NCBI RefSeq assembly: GCF_002843305.1
Contig: NZ_PGSG01000119.1
Coordinates: 62,001-126,000 of the forward strand
From: Streptomyces barkulensis
GTDB lineage: Bacteria > Actinomycetota > Actinomycetes > Streptomycetales > Streptomycetaceae
Length of the DNA stretch: 64,000 nt
Direction: 5' to 3'
Shown here piece by piece: positions 33,858 to 44,125 of the stretch. The number at the start of each line of letters is the position of its first letter. Positions within the stretch are counted from its first letter, which is position 1. The position numbers and the translations under genes were made by a program. The notes under the pieces were generated by a model. It made no database searches. It worked only from the letters and a program-made list of their open reading frames with translations, and was not told where the DNA came from.

Positions 33858-34841
33858 TCAGGCCGCCTTCCGTGCCGTGCCGCCCAGCAGCCGCCGCAGC
33901 GTTCTGGCGCGCTCGTGGTCCATCGACGTCAGGGTCCGTTCCAGCACCTCGCGCGGCATCCGGCGCAGCGCCGCCGCCGACTCGTGCTTCAGCCGCCGCG
34001 CGGCGGCGGGCTCGTAGCGGTGGGCGTTCGCCGCGTGGAAGGCGATCATGGCGCAGTAGGTCCGCACGATCTTGGGCAGGAAGCGCTCGGCCTCGCGGTC
34101 GGCGGCGACCTCGGCCAGGATCAGGTCGTGGGCCGGGATGAAGTCCAGCTGCCGGGCGTCGCGGATCTGGGTCAGCGAGGTGGTGACCCCGCGCCGGTAG
34201 AACACGCCGAGCAGGCCGGCCGTCGCGAACGTCTTCGCCCGCAGGTGGAGCTGCCATATGAAGACGCGGTCCTCGGCGGTGCGCAGATGGGTGGTGAACC
34301 GCATGCCCAGGCCGTCGCCGCCGGTCTCGAACAGGCCGCGCCGGTAGATCCCGGCCCAGACGAAGGGGTAGTCCACCATCGTCTCCATCTCGGCGGGCGC
34401 GATGGCGTCCCGGGTGCTCAGCACCGCGTCCCGCCGCCGCGCCGGGGCCCGCTTGACGGTGCGGTCGCGCCCGGTGGACTGCACATGGTCGGTGCGCACG
34501 AAGTCGCAGTCCAGCTCCTCGACGGTGCGGAGCAGGTCCCGCAGATAGCCGGGCGCGTACCAGTCGTCGCCGTCGAGGAAGGTCAGGTACTCGCCCTCGG
34601 CTGCCTCGATGCCGGTGTTGCGGGCCTGGGCGATTCCCCGGTTCTCCTCGTGCCGCACCAGCCGGGCGCGCGGCAGATCGTTCACGGCCCGGTCGAGGAT
34701 CTCCGCGGTGGCGTCCGTGGAGCAGTCGTCGACCAGGACGAACTCCGTACCCGGCCGCGCGTTGGCCGCGAGACTGCGCAGGGTGTCCTGCGCGTACTCC
34801 TGGACGTTGTGGAAGGGGACGATCACTGAGAGCTTCGGCAC
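33858..34841 (-). CDS. Glycosyltransferase family 2
   Basis: A 327-residue GT-A enzyme from GTG 34841. It carries the N-terminal block LSVIVPFHNVQEYAQDTLRSLAAN, VLVDDCSTDATAEIL, and GEYLTFLDGDDWYAPGYL, with DGD for the metal and sugar nucleotide, and ends with a helical segment rich in Arg. Enzymes of this kind add one sugar, often the first or a branch residue of a wall polymer. It is the first gene of a two-gene operon with the polysialyltransferase-like gene, with about 230 bp of intergenic sequence upstream that must hold the promoter. Confidence 0.92.
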   Translation of the reverse strand: MPKLSVIVPFHNVQEYAQDTLRSLAANARPGTEFVLVDDCSTDATAEILDRAVNDLPRARLVRHEENRGIAQARNTGIEAAEGEYLTFLDGDDWYAPGYLRDLLRTVEELDCDFVRTDHVQSTGRDRTVKRAPARRRDAVLSTRDAIAPAEMETMVDYPFVWAGIYRRGLFETGGDGLGMRFTTHLRTAEDRVFIWQLHLRAKTFATAGLLGVFYRRGVTTSLTQIRDARQLDFIPAHDLILAEVAADREAERFLPKIVRTYCAMIAFHAANAHRYEPAAARRLKHESAAALRRMPREVLERTLTSMDHERARTLRRLLGGTARKAA

Positions 34842-35070
34842 GTGGTTTCCAGACGCTGCGGACAGGGCGGCGGGCCGGACGCCCGCGGTCCACGGCCGCC
34901 GACCCCTCGGGCGGAGGCTAGTCACGCTCCGGTCACGCCGGGTGCCGCCGAGGGGACACCCGGGTGAACTCTGAACGTACGTCCGGTGGATGGCCTCCCG
35001 GCGGGCCGCCCGGTGGGACGCCCGGCAGGCGGTCCGGCGGGCACGGCCGGCGGGCACGGCCGGACCGGGG

Positions 35071-36470
<1,400 letters not shown>

Positions 36471-36474
<4 letters not shown>

Positions 36475-37187
36475 CGGCCGTACCGCCCGTCGCCGCCGCG
36501 CCCGCCGTACCCGCCGTCGTGTCCGTCCTCGTGTCCGCCGCCGTGTCCGCCGCCGTGTCCGTCGCGCTTGCGCAGCAGCTCGCCGAGTTCGTCCAGTTCG
36601 GAGGCGACCTGGCGCATGCGCGGCGACTGCGGGGGCTGTACGGGCTGGGGCTGGGGCTGGGGCTGGGGGTAGCCGTACGCCGGGGGCCGCGGGTGGCCGT
36701 AGGCGGTGGGCGCGTCGGCGAACCCGGGGGACCGGGGGGCGGGCGGGGCCGGGTAGGGGGAGGCGTGAGGGCCGCCCGGCAGAGGGGTGCCCGGCAGAGG
36801 GGTGCCCGGCACGGAGGCGGCCGCCCGGTACGGGGCGGGGTCGCGCGGGAAGCGGTCACCGAGGACGGCGTGGACCACGGAGCCGACGATGAGCAGGAAT
36901 ATGTACAGACCGGCCCCGGCCTGAGCCGTGCCGTCCTCGCCCGGCTCGCTCTCGGGGACGTTGACCAGCAGCACCACGTAGACCACGGTCAGCACCACGC
37001 TCACCGCGAAGACCGCCCAGTCCAGGGGCCTTCTGCGGATGATCGCGAAGCGCAGCGACGGAACCCAGGCCAGCAGCCCCAGCGACCACAGCGGAAAGGA
37101 GGCGAAGAGCAGTCGCAGCGCGATGCCCCCGGCCCCCGGTCCGCGGTGGGACGGTGCGGGGGGCGGGGTGGCGGGCGGGCCGTACAT
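36471..37187 (-). CDS. Membrane protein coupled to the Ser/Thr kinase
   Basis: A 238-residue protein from ATG 37187, with GGGAG 10 bases upstream. The N-terminal ~115 residues hold three helices (LLFASFPLWSLGLLAWVP, WAVFAVSVVLTVVYVVLLVNV, AGLYIFLLIVGSVVHAVLG). The C-terminal half is Pro/Tyr/Gln-rich (YGYPQPQPQPQPVQPPQSP), then a helix (RQVASELDELGELLRKRD) and a His/Gly repeat tail (HGGGHGGGHEDGHDGG). The kinase gene begins within its stop codon. It is probably a partner or substrate of the kinase at the membrane. The His-rich tail might bind metal, an inference. Confidence 0.75.
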
Positions 37188-37375
37188 CAGCGCTCTGACT
37201 CCCTGGTGCGACGTCGTTCGGTGCGAAGGGTATACACCGCCGCGGACAGTGCGGTCCGGTATCCGCGGGCCGATACCGTTCCGATGCCCGGTCGCGTTCC
37301 GGCCGCGTCCCGGCCGTGTTCCGGCCCGCGGCGGGGCGGACGGCCCCGGCTCGGCCCGGTTCCCGGCCCGGGCCC

Positions 37376-38542
37376 TCAGTCCGGGGCGGCGGTTCCCCCG
37401 GCCGCGAAGGCGTGCCGGGCGGGCGCTATGTCCACGTGCTCGTCGAGCAGGTCGATGACGGGGGCGGAGGTGACGGCTCCGGGCTCCCCCGGGACGTCCC
37501 CGTCGCGGTCGAAGGCCCGCCAGGCGTCCAGCACGGTGCGGTACGCCTCCTCCCGGATCGGTGTCCGGCGGTCTTCCCCGGCCCGGGGCCGGGCTCCGGC
37601 GTCGACGAGCAGGAGCCGGGGCACGGGGACGGGGGCGCCTTCCGGCCCGCCCGGTCTGCGCAGCACCCACAGATGAGGCGGGGGGTCGTCCGGGCGTGCG
37701 GCTGTGGCGGGCAGCGCGACGACCGCGCGCAGCGCCCTCCGGCGCAGCAGGGCGGCGCGCACCCGGCGGCCTGTGCGCCGGGAGGCGGCGGCGGGAGGCA
37801 TCAGCAGCACGGCGGTGCCGCCCGGCCGCAGCCGGGACAGGCAGTGCTGAGCCCAGGCCAGTTCGGACTCGGCACGCGCGGGCAGCCCGTACTCCCAGCG
37901 GGGGTCGTACGCCAGCTCCTGGTGTCCCCAGTCCTGTTCGCCGGACGGCGGGCGGCAGAGCACGGCGTCCGCGAGCGCACCGGCGTCCGTACCCGGTTCG
38001 GGGTCGCGCAGGGCGTCGCCGGTGCGCACATGCGCGGCGGCGCCGAGCAGCGCGAGGCGGAGTGCGGCGAGCCGGGCGAGGTACGGGTCGGCCTCCTGTC
38101 CGTGCAGCCGTGCGGGCCGGGGGCCGCCGCCGGCTCTCCCGGCGGCGGCGAGCAGGGCGCCGGATCCACAGGCGGGGTCGAGCACGGTGGCCGCGGGGCC
38201 GGCCAGGGCGGCCATCAGCGCGGCGGTGCCGGGCGGGGCGGGGGCGGCCCGCCGGGGAGCGGAGCCGGAGCGGTGGTCGAGGCGGTGGTCGAGATGGTGG
38301 TCGAGATGGTGGTCGAGCAGGAGGGAGTACGCCCCGGCGGCTCCGAGCTCCCCGGCGAGTTCACCGAGCGGGCCGGGGACCGGCCGCCCACCGCACAGCA
38401 GCAGTTCCTCGCCGGCGCGCACCAGGGCGGCCGCGGCTCCGCCGGGGGCGCCGGCGATCTCCCGCCAGGCCCGCTCACCCCGCTCGCCCCGGGCGGGGTG
38501 AGCGGCTTCGGCCGCGACCGCCGGTGCCTTCTCGTCCGCCAT
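37376..38542 (-). CDS. N6-DNA-methylase-like protein with degenerate catalytic motif
   Basis: A 388-residue protein from ATG 38542, with GGGGAGG upstream; the longer GTG frame starts inside the promoter region. The SAM-binding motif I, DPACGSGALLAAAGR, is intact, and ELAWAQHCLSRLRPGGTAVLLMPPAAASRRTGRRVRAALL matches the core of type-I/HsdM-like methylases. The catalytic motif IV, normally NPPF/Y, reads CRPPSG, so methyl transfer is doubtful. There is no S subunit or nuclease gene nearby. A HHLDHHLDHRLDHR-like repeat (~residues 77-92) is encoded by tandem DNA repeats. It may be a domesticated regulator or a decaying orphan methylase. Confidence 0.75.
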   Translation of the reverse strand: MADEKAPAVAAEAAHPARGERGERAWREIAGAPGGAAAALVRAGEELLLCGGRPVPGPLGELAGELGAAGAYSLLLDHHLDHHLDHRLDHRSGSAPRRAAPAPPGTAALMAALAGPAATVLDPACGSGALLAAAGRAGGGPRPARLHGQEADPYLARLAALRLALLGAAAHVRTGDALRDPEPGTDAGALADAVLCRPPSGEQDWGHQELAYDPRWEYGLPARAESELAWAQHCLSRLRPGGTAVLLMPPAAASRRTGRRVRAALLRRRALRAVVALPATAARPDDPPPHLWVLRRPGGPEGAPVPVPRLLLVDAGARPRAGEDRRTPIREEAYRTVLDAWRAFDRDGDVPGEPGAVTSAPVIDLLDEHVDIAPARHAFAAGGTAAPD

Positions 38543-38638
38543 CGGGCCGGTTCCTCCCCGCGCCGAGAGCCCGAGCACACTCGTGGCGACCCGAACAGAT
38601 ACAACAAGGGTTGACTTCACGCGGCAACTCTATGTCGG

Positions 38639-38667
38639 TTGACTCCATTCACAAGGTTTGCTGTAGT
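38639..38667 (+). promoter_or_regulatory. Consensus promoter of the DUF4352 lipoprotein gene
   Basis: TTGACT (38639-38644), a 17-base spacer, and TGTAGT (38662-38667), 60 bp before the start codon. This matches the HrdB/sigma-70 consensus better than any other promoter in the window. It lies in the divergent gap with the methylase-like gene. Confidence 0.7.
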
Positions 38668-38726
38668 GGTCGCACCGATTCGAAGGTCCGGGTCGCTCCG
38701 ACCCGACATGCCCGGAAGGTTCTCGC

Positions 38727-39344
38727 ATGTCCGCACAGCAGTCCCCTACCGCCCGCAGGCGTCTGATCGCCGCCGCGGCCGTCGCCGTCCTCGCCGCGGG
38801 AGGCCTGACCGCCTGCGCGGCGGCCGAGGAGCCGACCGTCACCAAGGCCTCGTCCGGCAGCGACACGAAGGGCCGGGACTCGGGGGACTCCAAGGGCGCC
38901 GAGGACGCCGAGGCCGGGAAGGGCGAGGAGACCGGTCAGGAGAGCGGCGACGGCCCGCTGTCCGCGGGCGACACCGCCTCCTACAGCAGCGGCCTGAAGA
39001 TCACCGTCTCCGAGGCGTCCTCCTACACCCCGGGCGAGTACGCCCTCGGCCACACCGAGGGCAACAAGGCCCACCAGGTGACCGTCACCCTGGAGAACAC
39101 CGGTGACAAGAAGACCGACATCGGCCTGATCACCCTCTCCGCCCGCGCCGGCGAGAACGGCGTGGAGGCCGAGCAGATCTTCGACGACGAGATCGGCTCC
39201 GGCTTCGAGGGCAATCTGCTGCCGGGCAAGAAGGCCACCGCGCGGTTCGCCTTCGACGCCCCCGCCAGTGCCGGAAACCTCGACGTCGAGGTCGATCTGC
39301 TGGACTTCACCACCGAGCCGGCCCAGTGGTCGCTCGAGCTCTGA
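38727..39344 (+). CDS. DUF4352-like lipoprotein
   Basis: A 205-residue lipoprotein. The signal peptide ends in the lipobox LTAC (Cys about residue 31). An acidic, disordered stretch rich in Glu/Gly/Asp (~35-75) is followed by a beta-sandwich of the DUF4352 kind (ITVSEASSYTPGEYALGHTEGNKAHQVTVTLENTGDKKTDIGLITLSARAGENG, then NLLPGKKATARFAFDAPASAGNLDVEVDLLDF). It faces the cell exterior. Function unknown; such domains often bind ligands or proteins. It has a consensus promoter and a strong terminator shared with the convergent hydrolase gene. Confidence 0.87.
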   Translation: MSAQQSPTARRRLIAAAAVAVLAAGGLTACAAAEEPTVTKASSGSDTKGRDSGDSKGAEDAEAGKGEETGQESGDGPLSAGDTASYSSGLKITVSEASSYTPGEYALGHTEGNKAHQVTVTLENTGDKKTDIGLITLSARAGENGVEAEQIFDDEIGSGFEGNLLPGKKATARFAFDAPASAGNLDVEVDLLDFTTEPAQWSLEL

Positions 39345-39369
39345 GCCCCGGCTCCCGGCTCCCGGCCTG

Positions 39370-39405
39370 CCTCCCCTTCTCCCCCGGCCGGGGGAGAAGG
39401 GGAGG
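39370..39405. terminator. Bidirectional terminator
   Basis: A 16-bp perfect stem with loop GGCC, between convergent genes (lipoprotein and CocE-type hydrolase). Confidence 0.88.
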
Positions 39406-39421
39406 GGCGCGGTCGGCGCGG

Positions 39422-41449
39422 TCAGATGTGATCGCGGGGCAGCGTCTCGTTCCAGGTGCGGGAGAACACCCGGCGCTCCCCCTCGTACCCGTCGAGCGTG
39501 GCGTCGACCACGAACTCCTTCTCGGTGCAGCTCAGCACCGTGCGGGTCACCGTCCGCGCGTTCCAGTCGCCGCGCGAGAACTCCATCGTCCACTGCGACT
39601 CGCCGCGGACCGAGGTGAAGTCGTCGGCCACCGAGTCGTAGCGCTCGTAGGCGCGGCGGTGCACGTCCAGGTCGATCTCCTCGAAGTGGACCGTCCCGCC
39701 GTCCTTGACGATCTCCAGCGCCGACCCGTAGTCCACCAGGTTCCGGGAGACCTCCCAGCGCTGCTCGGGCGGCTCGACCTGGCGGGTGCGGAGCGGCTCG
39801 GCCCCCTCGGGCTCGCCGAACGGCTCCCCGGTCACCTCGTCGGACTCCGCGACCGGGCGCACCGGCAGCGTCAGCGAGCTGCCGGGCGCGTACACGCTCA
39901 GCAGCACCGGGCGCGGCGGCGGCCAGGCCAGCGGCCAGTACGACGTGGACAGCGACAGCCGGATGCGGTGGCCCGGCGGGAAGACCTGCGCCACACCGTT
40001 GAGCTGCACCGTCGCCCGGTAGCGGCGGCCGGGCTGAAGCGGCTCGGGCTCCGCCTCGTGGCCGCCCAGCCGGGTGAGGTTGAGCAGCCCGTAGGTGACG
40101 CGGGTGGCGCGGCCGTCGGGGGCCACGTCCGACAGGCGGGCCGCGACCATCGCCACCGGCTCGCTCGCCGACAGCTCCAGCTCCACGCTCGGCGCGCCCA
40201 GGATCTCCACCCGCTCGGCCAGCGGCTCGGTGTCGAAGACCATCGACCCGCCGTCCTCCTCGCGCTGGTCGTAGGGCAGGTCCGGCGGCGCGTTGTAGGA
40301 GGCCCACTTTCCGGCGAACTGGCCCACCGACAGCGGCGACTGCACCGTCAGCTCCGCCTGGCGCGGCTCCTCGTCCGGCCGGTGGAGGCGGTGCGCGCCC
40401 AGCGGCAGCGCGGTGGGGGTGATGTGCGGCGACGGCCAGGACGGCTCGCCGACCCAGCGGCCGGGCCGCTCCTCGTACGAGGTCGAGGGCGGCACGCTCT
40501 CCTGCATCCAGGCGCGCAGCATCGGCCCGTCCATCGCACCGTTGTCGGCGCCCTTGAGCCAGTGGTCCCACCAGCGCACCACCTCCTGGAGGTAGCCGAC
40601 GGCCGGGCCCGGCTGCCCCAGGTGCGGGTACTTGTGCGACCACGGCCCGATCAGGCCCCTGCGGGGCACGTCCAGGTTCTGAAGCAGGCGCGTGACGGCG
40701 TTGGAGTAGCCGTCCGCCCAGCCGCTGGAGGCCAGCACCGGCACGTCAACCGCCGAGTAGTCCTCGCAGACCGAGGCGTGCCGCCAGTAGTCGTCGCGCC
40801 GCTGGTGGCGCAGCCACTCCAGCGCCCACGGCCGGGTGTTCTCCAGCCGCTCCAGCCACATCCGGCGCCACCGCTCGCCCACCAGCGCCGGGTCCGGCGG
40901 GCAGGTGCCGTAGGCGAACATCGTGCCCGCCTCGGCCAGGTTGTCCGACAGCAGGCAGCCGCCCATGTAGTGCATGTCGTCGGCGTACCGGTCGTCGGTG
41001 AAGGAGGAGATGACGATCGCCCCCAGACTCGGCGGACGGCGCGCGGCGACCTGGAGGGCGGCGAAGGCGCCCCAGGAGATGCCCATCATCCCCGTTTGCC
41101 CGTCGCACCAGGGCTGCTCGGCGAGCCAGGCCAGCACGTCCTCGGCGTCCGCCTGCTCCACCTCCAGGTACTCGTCGCGCAGCACCCCCTCGGACTCGCC
41201 GGTGCCGCGGATGTCCACCCGCACGCAGGCGTAGCCGTGGCCCGCGATGTAGGGGTGGTGGATCGAGTCGCGCACCGAGGTCAGATCGCGCCTGCGGTAC
41301 GGGATGTACTCCAGCACCGCGGGCACCGGCTCGCCGTCGGAGGAGACCGGCCGCCGGATCCGGGCCGCCAGGCGGGTCCCGTCGGAGACCGGGATCCACA
41401 CGTGCTCCTCTTCCTTGATCGCGTACGGCAGGCTGGTCACATGGCGCAC
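39422..41449 (-). CDS. CocE/NonD-family hydrolase (X-Pro dipeptidyl-peptidase-like)
   Basis: A 675-residue alpha/beta hydrolase from GTG 41449 with GGAGG upstream. The N-terminal catalytic part has the nucleophile elbow GMMGISWGAFAALQ (Ser of GISWG), the oxyanion region with RRRDLTSVRDSIHHPYIAGHGYACVRVDIRGTGESEG, and the charge-relay segment SSGWADGYSNAV with Asp and, further on, GPWSHKYPH. The C-terminal ~300 residues form the jelly-roll of the CocE/X-Pro peptidase class. It hydrolyses amide or ester bonds of a peptide or acyl substrate; which one is not known. It lies just downstream of an ATP-grasp gene, 29 bp apart, and is probably in the same operon. Confidence 0.87.
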   Translation of the reverse strand: MRHVTSLPYAIKEEEHVWIPVSDGTRLAARIRRPVSSDGEPVPAVLEYIPYRRRDLTSVRDSIHHPYIAGHGYACVRVDIRGTGESEGVLRDEYLEVEQADAEDVLAWLAEQPWCDGQTGMMGISWGAFAALQVAARRPPSLGAIVISSFTDDRYADDMHYMGGCLLSDNLAEAGTMFAYGTCPPDPALVGERWRRMWLERLENTRPWALEWLRHQRRDDYWRHASVCEDYSAVDVPVLASSGWADGYSNAVTRLLQNLDVPRRGLIGPWSHKYPHLGQPGPAVGYLQEVVRWWDHWLKGADNGAMDGPMLRAWMQESVPPSTSYEERPGRWVGEPSWPSPHITPTALPLGAHRLHRPDEEPRQAELTVQSPLSVGQFAGKWASYNAPPDLPYDQREEDGGSMVFDTEPLAERVEILGAPSVELELSASEPVAMVAARLSDVAPDGRATRVTYGLLNLTRLGGHEAEPEPLQPGRRYRATVQLNGVAQVFPPGHRIRLSLSTSYWPLAWPPPRPVLLSVYAPGSSLTLPVRPVAESDEVTGEPFGEPEGAEPLRTRQVEPPEQRWEVSRNLVDYGSALEIVKDGGTVHFEEIDLDVHRRAYERYDSVADDFTSVRGESQWTMEFSRGDWNARTVTRTVLSCTEKEFVVDATLDGYEGERRVFSRTWNETLPRDHI

Positions 41450-41478
41450 GGCCGGACCACCTCCTCTCTCCGCCCGGC

Positions 41479-42816
41479 TCAGGCGGCCCGCTCGGACTCG
41501 CGGTCGCTGTCCCGGCCGTTGTCCCGGCCGCCGTCCCCGCCGCTCTCCTCGGCGAACTCGAACGGCAGCATCGCCAGGCAGCGGTCGTACTTGGCCCGCA
41601 TCTCCTCCTCGCTGTCGGCGCCGACGAAGACGTGCGCCAGCTCGAAGCTGTAGCTGTCCTGGCCGGGCATGTCCGACAGCCGCTGCCCCTCGTTCGGCTT
41701 GACGGTGATCCGCACGCCGGGCACCTCGCGCTCCACGCGCTCGACCTCCTCGGCCGTCGGCACGCGCGTCACCAGCCCGTCGGCGAACTGGCGGTGGTAC
41801 CACTTGGCGGCCACCGCGTAGGGGCCCGCGCGGTAGGGCAGGTCGGGGTCGCGGCCCATCGCCAGGCTGAGCATGGCGTGGTGGTTGGGCACACCGTCGA
41901 CGTACTCGAACAGCTCGGCGTGGGACTGCGAGTGGCGCGGGTTGATCTCCAGCAGATTGATCTCACCGGTGGCCGCGTCGTAGAAGTACTCGATACTGAA
42001 CGTGGCCCAGTCCATGCCGATCTGCTCGATCACCCGCCGGGAGACGTCCCGCAGGCGCAGCTGCACCGGCTCGGGCAGGGAGGCGGGGTACTGGTGGCGC
42101 AGGAAGCTGGAGGTGCCGGGGTAGTTGATCGAGTCCAGTACGCCGTAGACGGTGACCTCGCCGTCGTACACATAGCCCTCGACTGCGGCCTGGACGCCCG
42201 TCAGGGACTCCTCGGCCAGGCAGGCCTGCCCGCCGGCCTCGGCCACCTCCGGCGGAAGCTGCAGGCGCCGCATCACGTACTCGAAGGGCCGTCCGATACG
42301 GGTGATGCCCTCGCGGATCTCGGCCACCGCCGCCGCGAACTCCTCCTCGTCCTTCACTCCGAAGGCCAGCTCCGAGGAGTAGGACTTCACCGGCTTCAGC
42401 CACATCGGGAAGCGCAGGCCCTCGGGCGGGCGGGGCTCGCCCTCCAGATCCACCAGCGCGAAACGCGGGTGCTCGTCGACGACCTTCCGCTGCTCCAGCC
42501 GGCTCCAGTACTTGTGCTCGCACTTGACCACCGACTCCAGGCTGGTGGCGCGCGTCCCGTAGCGCTCGGCCAGGATCGGCACCAGCGTGCTGACGGGGAA
42601 GTCCCAGTAGCCGACGATGGCGTCGATGTCGCCGTCGAACGCGTCCAGCTCCTTGCACGCCTTCTCCAGCAGCTCGGCCACCGGTATCTCGCCGTGCTGG
42701 AGCTCCTCGACGCTCAGCAGGGGGTGGAAGCGGTACTCCACCGCGTGCGGCACCGCGCGCAGCGTCTCGATGTTCTCCTCGTCCAGTCCGATGACGAAGA
42801 CGTTGGCCTGGCTCAC
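41479..42816 (-). CDS. ATP-grasp ligase
   Basis: A 445-residue ATP-grasp enzyme from GTG 42816, with GAGGGAG 9 bases upstream. The N-terminal ~100 residues are a Rossmann-like pre-ATP domain (VFVIGLDEENIETLRAV...VGYWDFPVSTLVPILAERYG). The ATP-grasp part shows LWLKPVKSYSSELAFGVKDEEEF, FEYVMRRLQ and, near residue 270, FSIEYFYDAATGEINLLEINPRHSQSHAELFEYVDG, with the Glu/Asn metal ligands in LEINPR. These ligases join carboxylates to amines or thiols, often in peptide antibiotics. A hydrolase gene follows. The substrate is unknown. Confidence 0.87.
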   Translation of the reverse strand: MSQANVFVIGLDEENIETLRAVPHAVEYRFHPLLSVEELQHGEIPVAELLEKACKELDAFDGDIDAIVGYWDFPVSTLVPILAERYGTRATSLESVVKCEHKYWSRLEQRKVVDEHPRFALVDLEGEPRPPEGLRFPMWLKPVKSYSSELAFGVKDEEEFAAAVAEIREGITRIGRPFEYVMRRLQLPPEVAEAGGQACLAEESLTGVQAAVEGYVYDGEVTVYGVLDSINYPGTSSFLRHQYPASLPEPVQLRLRDVSRRVIEQIGMDWATFSIEYFYDAATGEINLLEINPRHSQSHAELFEYVDGVPNHHAMLSLAMGRDPDLPYRAGPYAVAAKWYHRQFADGLVTRVPTAEEVERVEREVPGVRITVKPNEGQRLSDMPGQDSYSFELAHVFVGADSEEEMRAKYDRCLAMLPFEFAEESGGDGGRDNGRDSDRESERAA

Positions 42817-42958
42817 TGAATCGACTCCCTCGTGCCGGTTCCTCACGAGTCCTTCCGGCTACCCGGGGCAACGGTGAGCATTCACCCGCACGGGCACATC
42901 GGGGACCTGGGGGGAAACGAGGGGAGACAAGGTGCCGATGGCGTGAAGAGGGAGAAAA

Positions 42959-43004
42959 GGGCGGCGGGGCCGGCCGCCATCCACTTCGGCCGGCCCCGCC
43001 GCCC
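42959..43004 (-). terminator. Terminator of the aldo/keto reductase gene
   Basis: A 17-bp perfect stem with a 12-base loop. On the minus strand the hairpin is followed by CCTTTTCTCCC, a T-rich tail, so it is a good intrinsic terminator. Confidence 0.88.
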
Positions 43005-43023
43005 GTCCGCGGCGCGGGCGCCC

Positions 43024-44007
43024 CTACCAGCGGTGGTGCACCTGCGCGCGGATCCTGCGGTCGTACAGGGCGGCGATCGCCTCCAGCGTCCGCTGCGGCA
43101 GCGGCGGCAGCTCGGCCGCCGCGGCGTTCGCCCGCGCCTGCCCGGTGCCGCGCGCACCGGGGATCACCGAGGTCACCCCCGGCTGCTGGATCACCCAGCG
43201 CAGCGCCGTCTGCGCCGGCGTCATCCCCTCCGGCGCCAGCCCGGCGAACTCCGCCGCCGCCGCAAGACCCGTCTCGTAGTCCACGCCCGAGAACGTCTCG
43301 CCCTGGTCGAACGCCTCACCGTGCCGGTTGAAGCTGCGGTGGTCGTCCGGCGAGAACACCGTCTCGCGGGTGTAGCGGCCCGACAGCAGCCCCGAGGCCA
43401 GCGGCACCCGCGCGATGATGCCCACCCCCGCCTCGGCCGCCGCCGGAAGGACCTCCTGAAGCGGCTTGAGCCGGAACGGATTGAGGATGATCTGCACACT
43501 CGCCGTGCCCGGCCGCGCGATCGCCTCCAGCGCCTGCGCGCACGTCTCCACACTCACCGCGTACGCCGCGATCCGCTTCTCCGCCACCAGGGTGTCCAGC
43601 GCCTCGAACACCTCGTCGGAGGAGTACACCTCCGACGGCGGGCAGTGCAGCTGGACCAGGTCCAGGGTCTCCACGCCCAGGTTCGTGCGGGACCGGTCCG
43701 TCCAGGCCCGGAAGTTGGCCAGGTTGTAGTTGCCGGGCAGCTGATCCACCCGGCGGCCCATCTTCGTCGCCACGAACACGTCCGCCCCCGGCCGCTCCGC
43801 CAGGAAGCGGCCGATCAGCCGCTCACTGCGGCCGTCGCCGTACACGTCGGCGGTGTCGAAGAACGTCACCCCGGACTCCACCGCGGCGTCCAGCACCGCC
43901 AGCGCGTCCTCCTCGCGCACCTGCCCCCAGTCGGCACCCAGCTGCCAGGTACCCAGTCCTACGACGGACACCTCGCGGCCCGTCCTGCCCAGTACTCGCT
44001 GCTCCAT
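43024..44007 (-). CDS. Aldo/keto reductase
   Basis: A 327-residue AKR barrel from ATG 44007. It has the usual signatures: LGLGTWQLGADWG, ESGVTFFDTADVYGDGRSERLIGRFL (catalytic Asp and Tyr), FVATKMGRR (catalytic Lys), the substrate-binding LVQLHCPPSEVYSSDEVFEAL (catalytic His), and the NADPH site VIPGARGTGQARANAAAA. It reduces aldehydes or ketones with NADPH. It is monocistronic. It stands beside mfd, which is read in the same direction. Confidence 0.93.
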   Translation of the reverse strand: MEQRVLGRTGREVSVVGLGTWQLGADWGQVREEDALAVLDAAVESGVTFFDTADVYGDGRSERLIGRFLAERPGADVFVATKMGRRVDQLPGNYNLANFRAWTDRSRTNLGVETLDLVQLHCPPSEVYSSDEVFEALDTLVAEKRIAAYAVSVETCAQALEAIARPGTASVQIILNPFRLKPLQEVLPAAAEAGVGIIARVPLASGLLSGRYTRETVFSPDDHRSFNRHGEAFDQGETFSGVDYETGLAAAAEFAGLAPEGMTPAQTALRWVIQQPGVTSVIPGARGTGQARANAAAAELPPLPQRTLEAIAALYDRRIRAQVHHRW

Positions 44008-44125
44008 GGCACCCGATCCTACGTTCCGGCCGGCCCGGCGAACCGGGCCGGTCCTCGCAGGTCACCGACTACGGGAACGCTCCCAGCACCGGCTTCCGGA
44101 TGGACTTCGGGGCCGGCCCTGCGCA

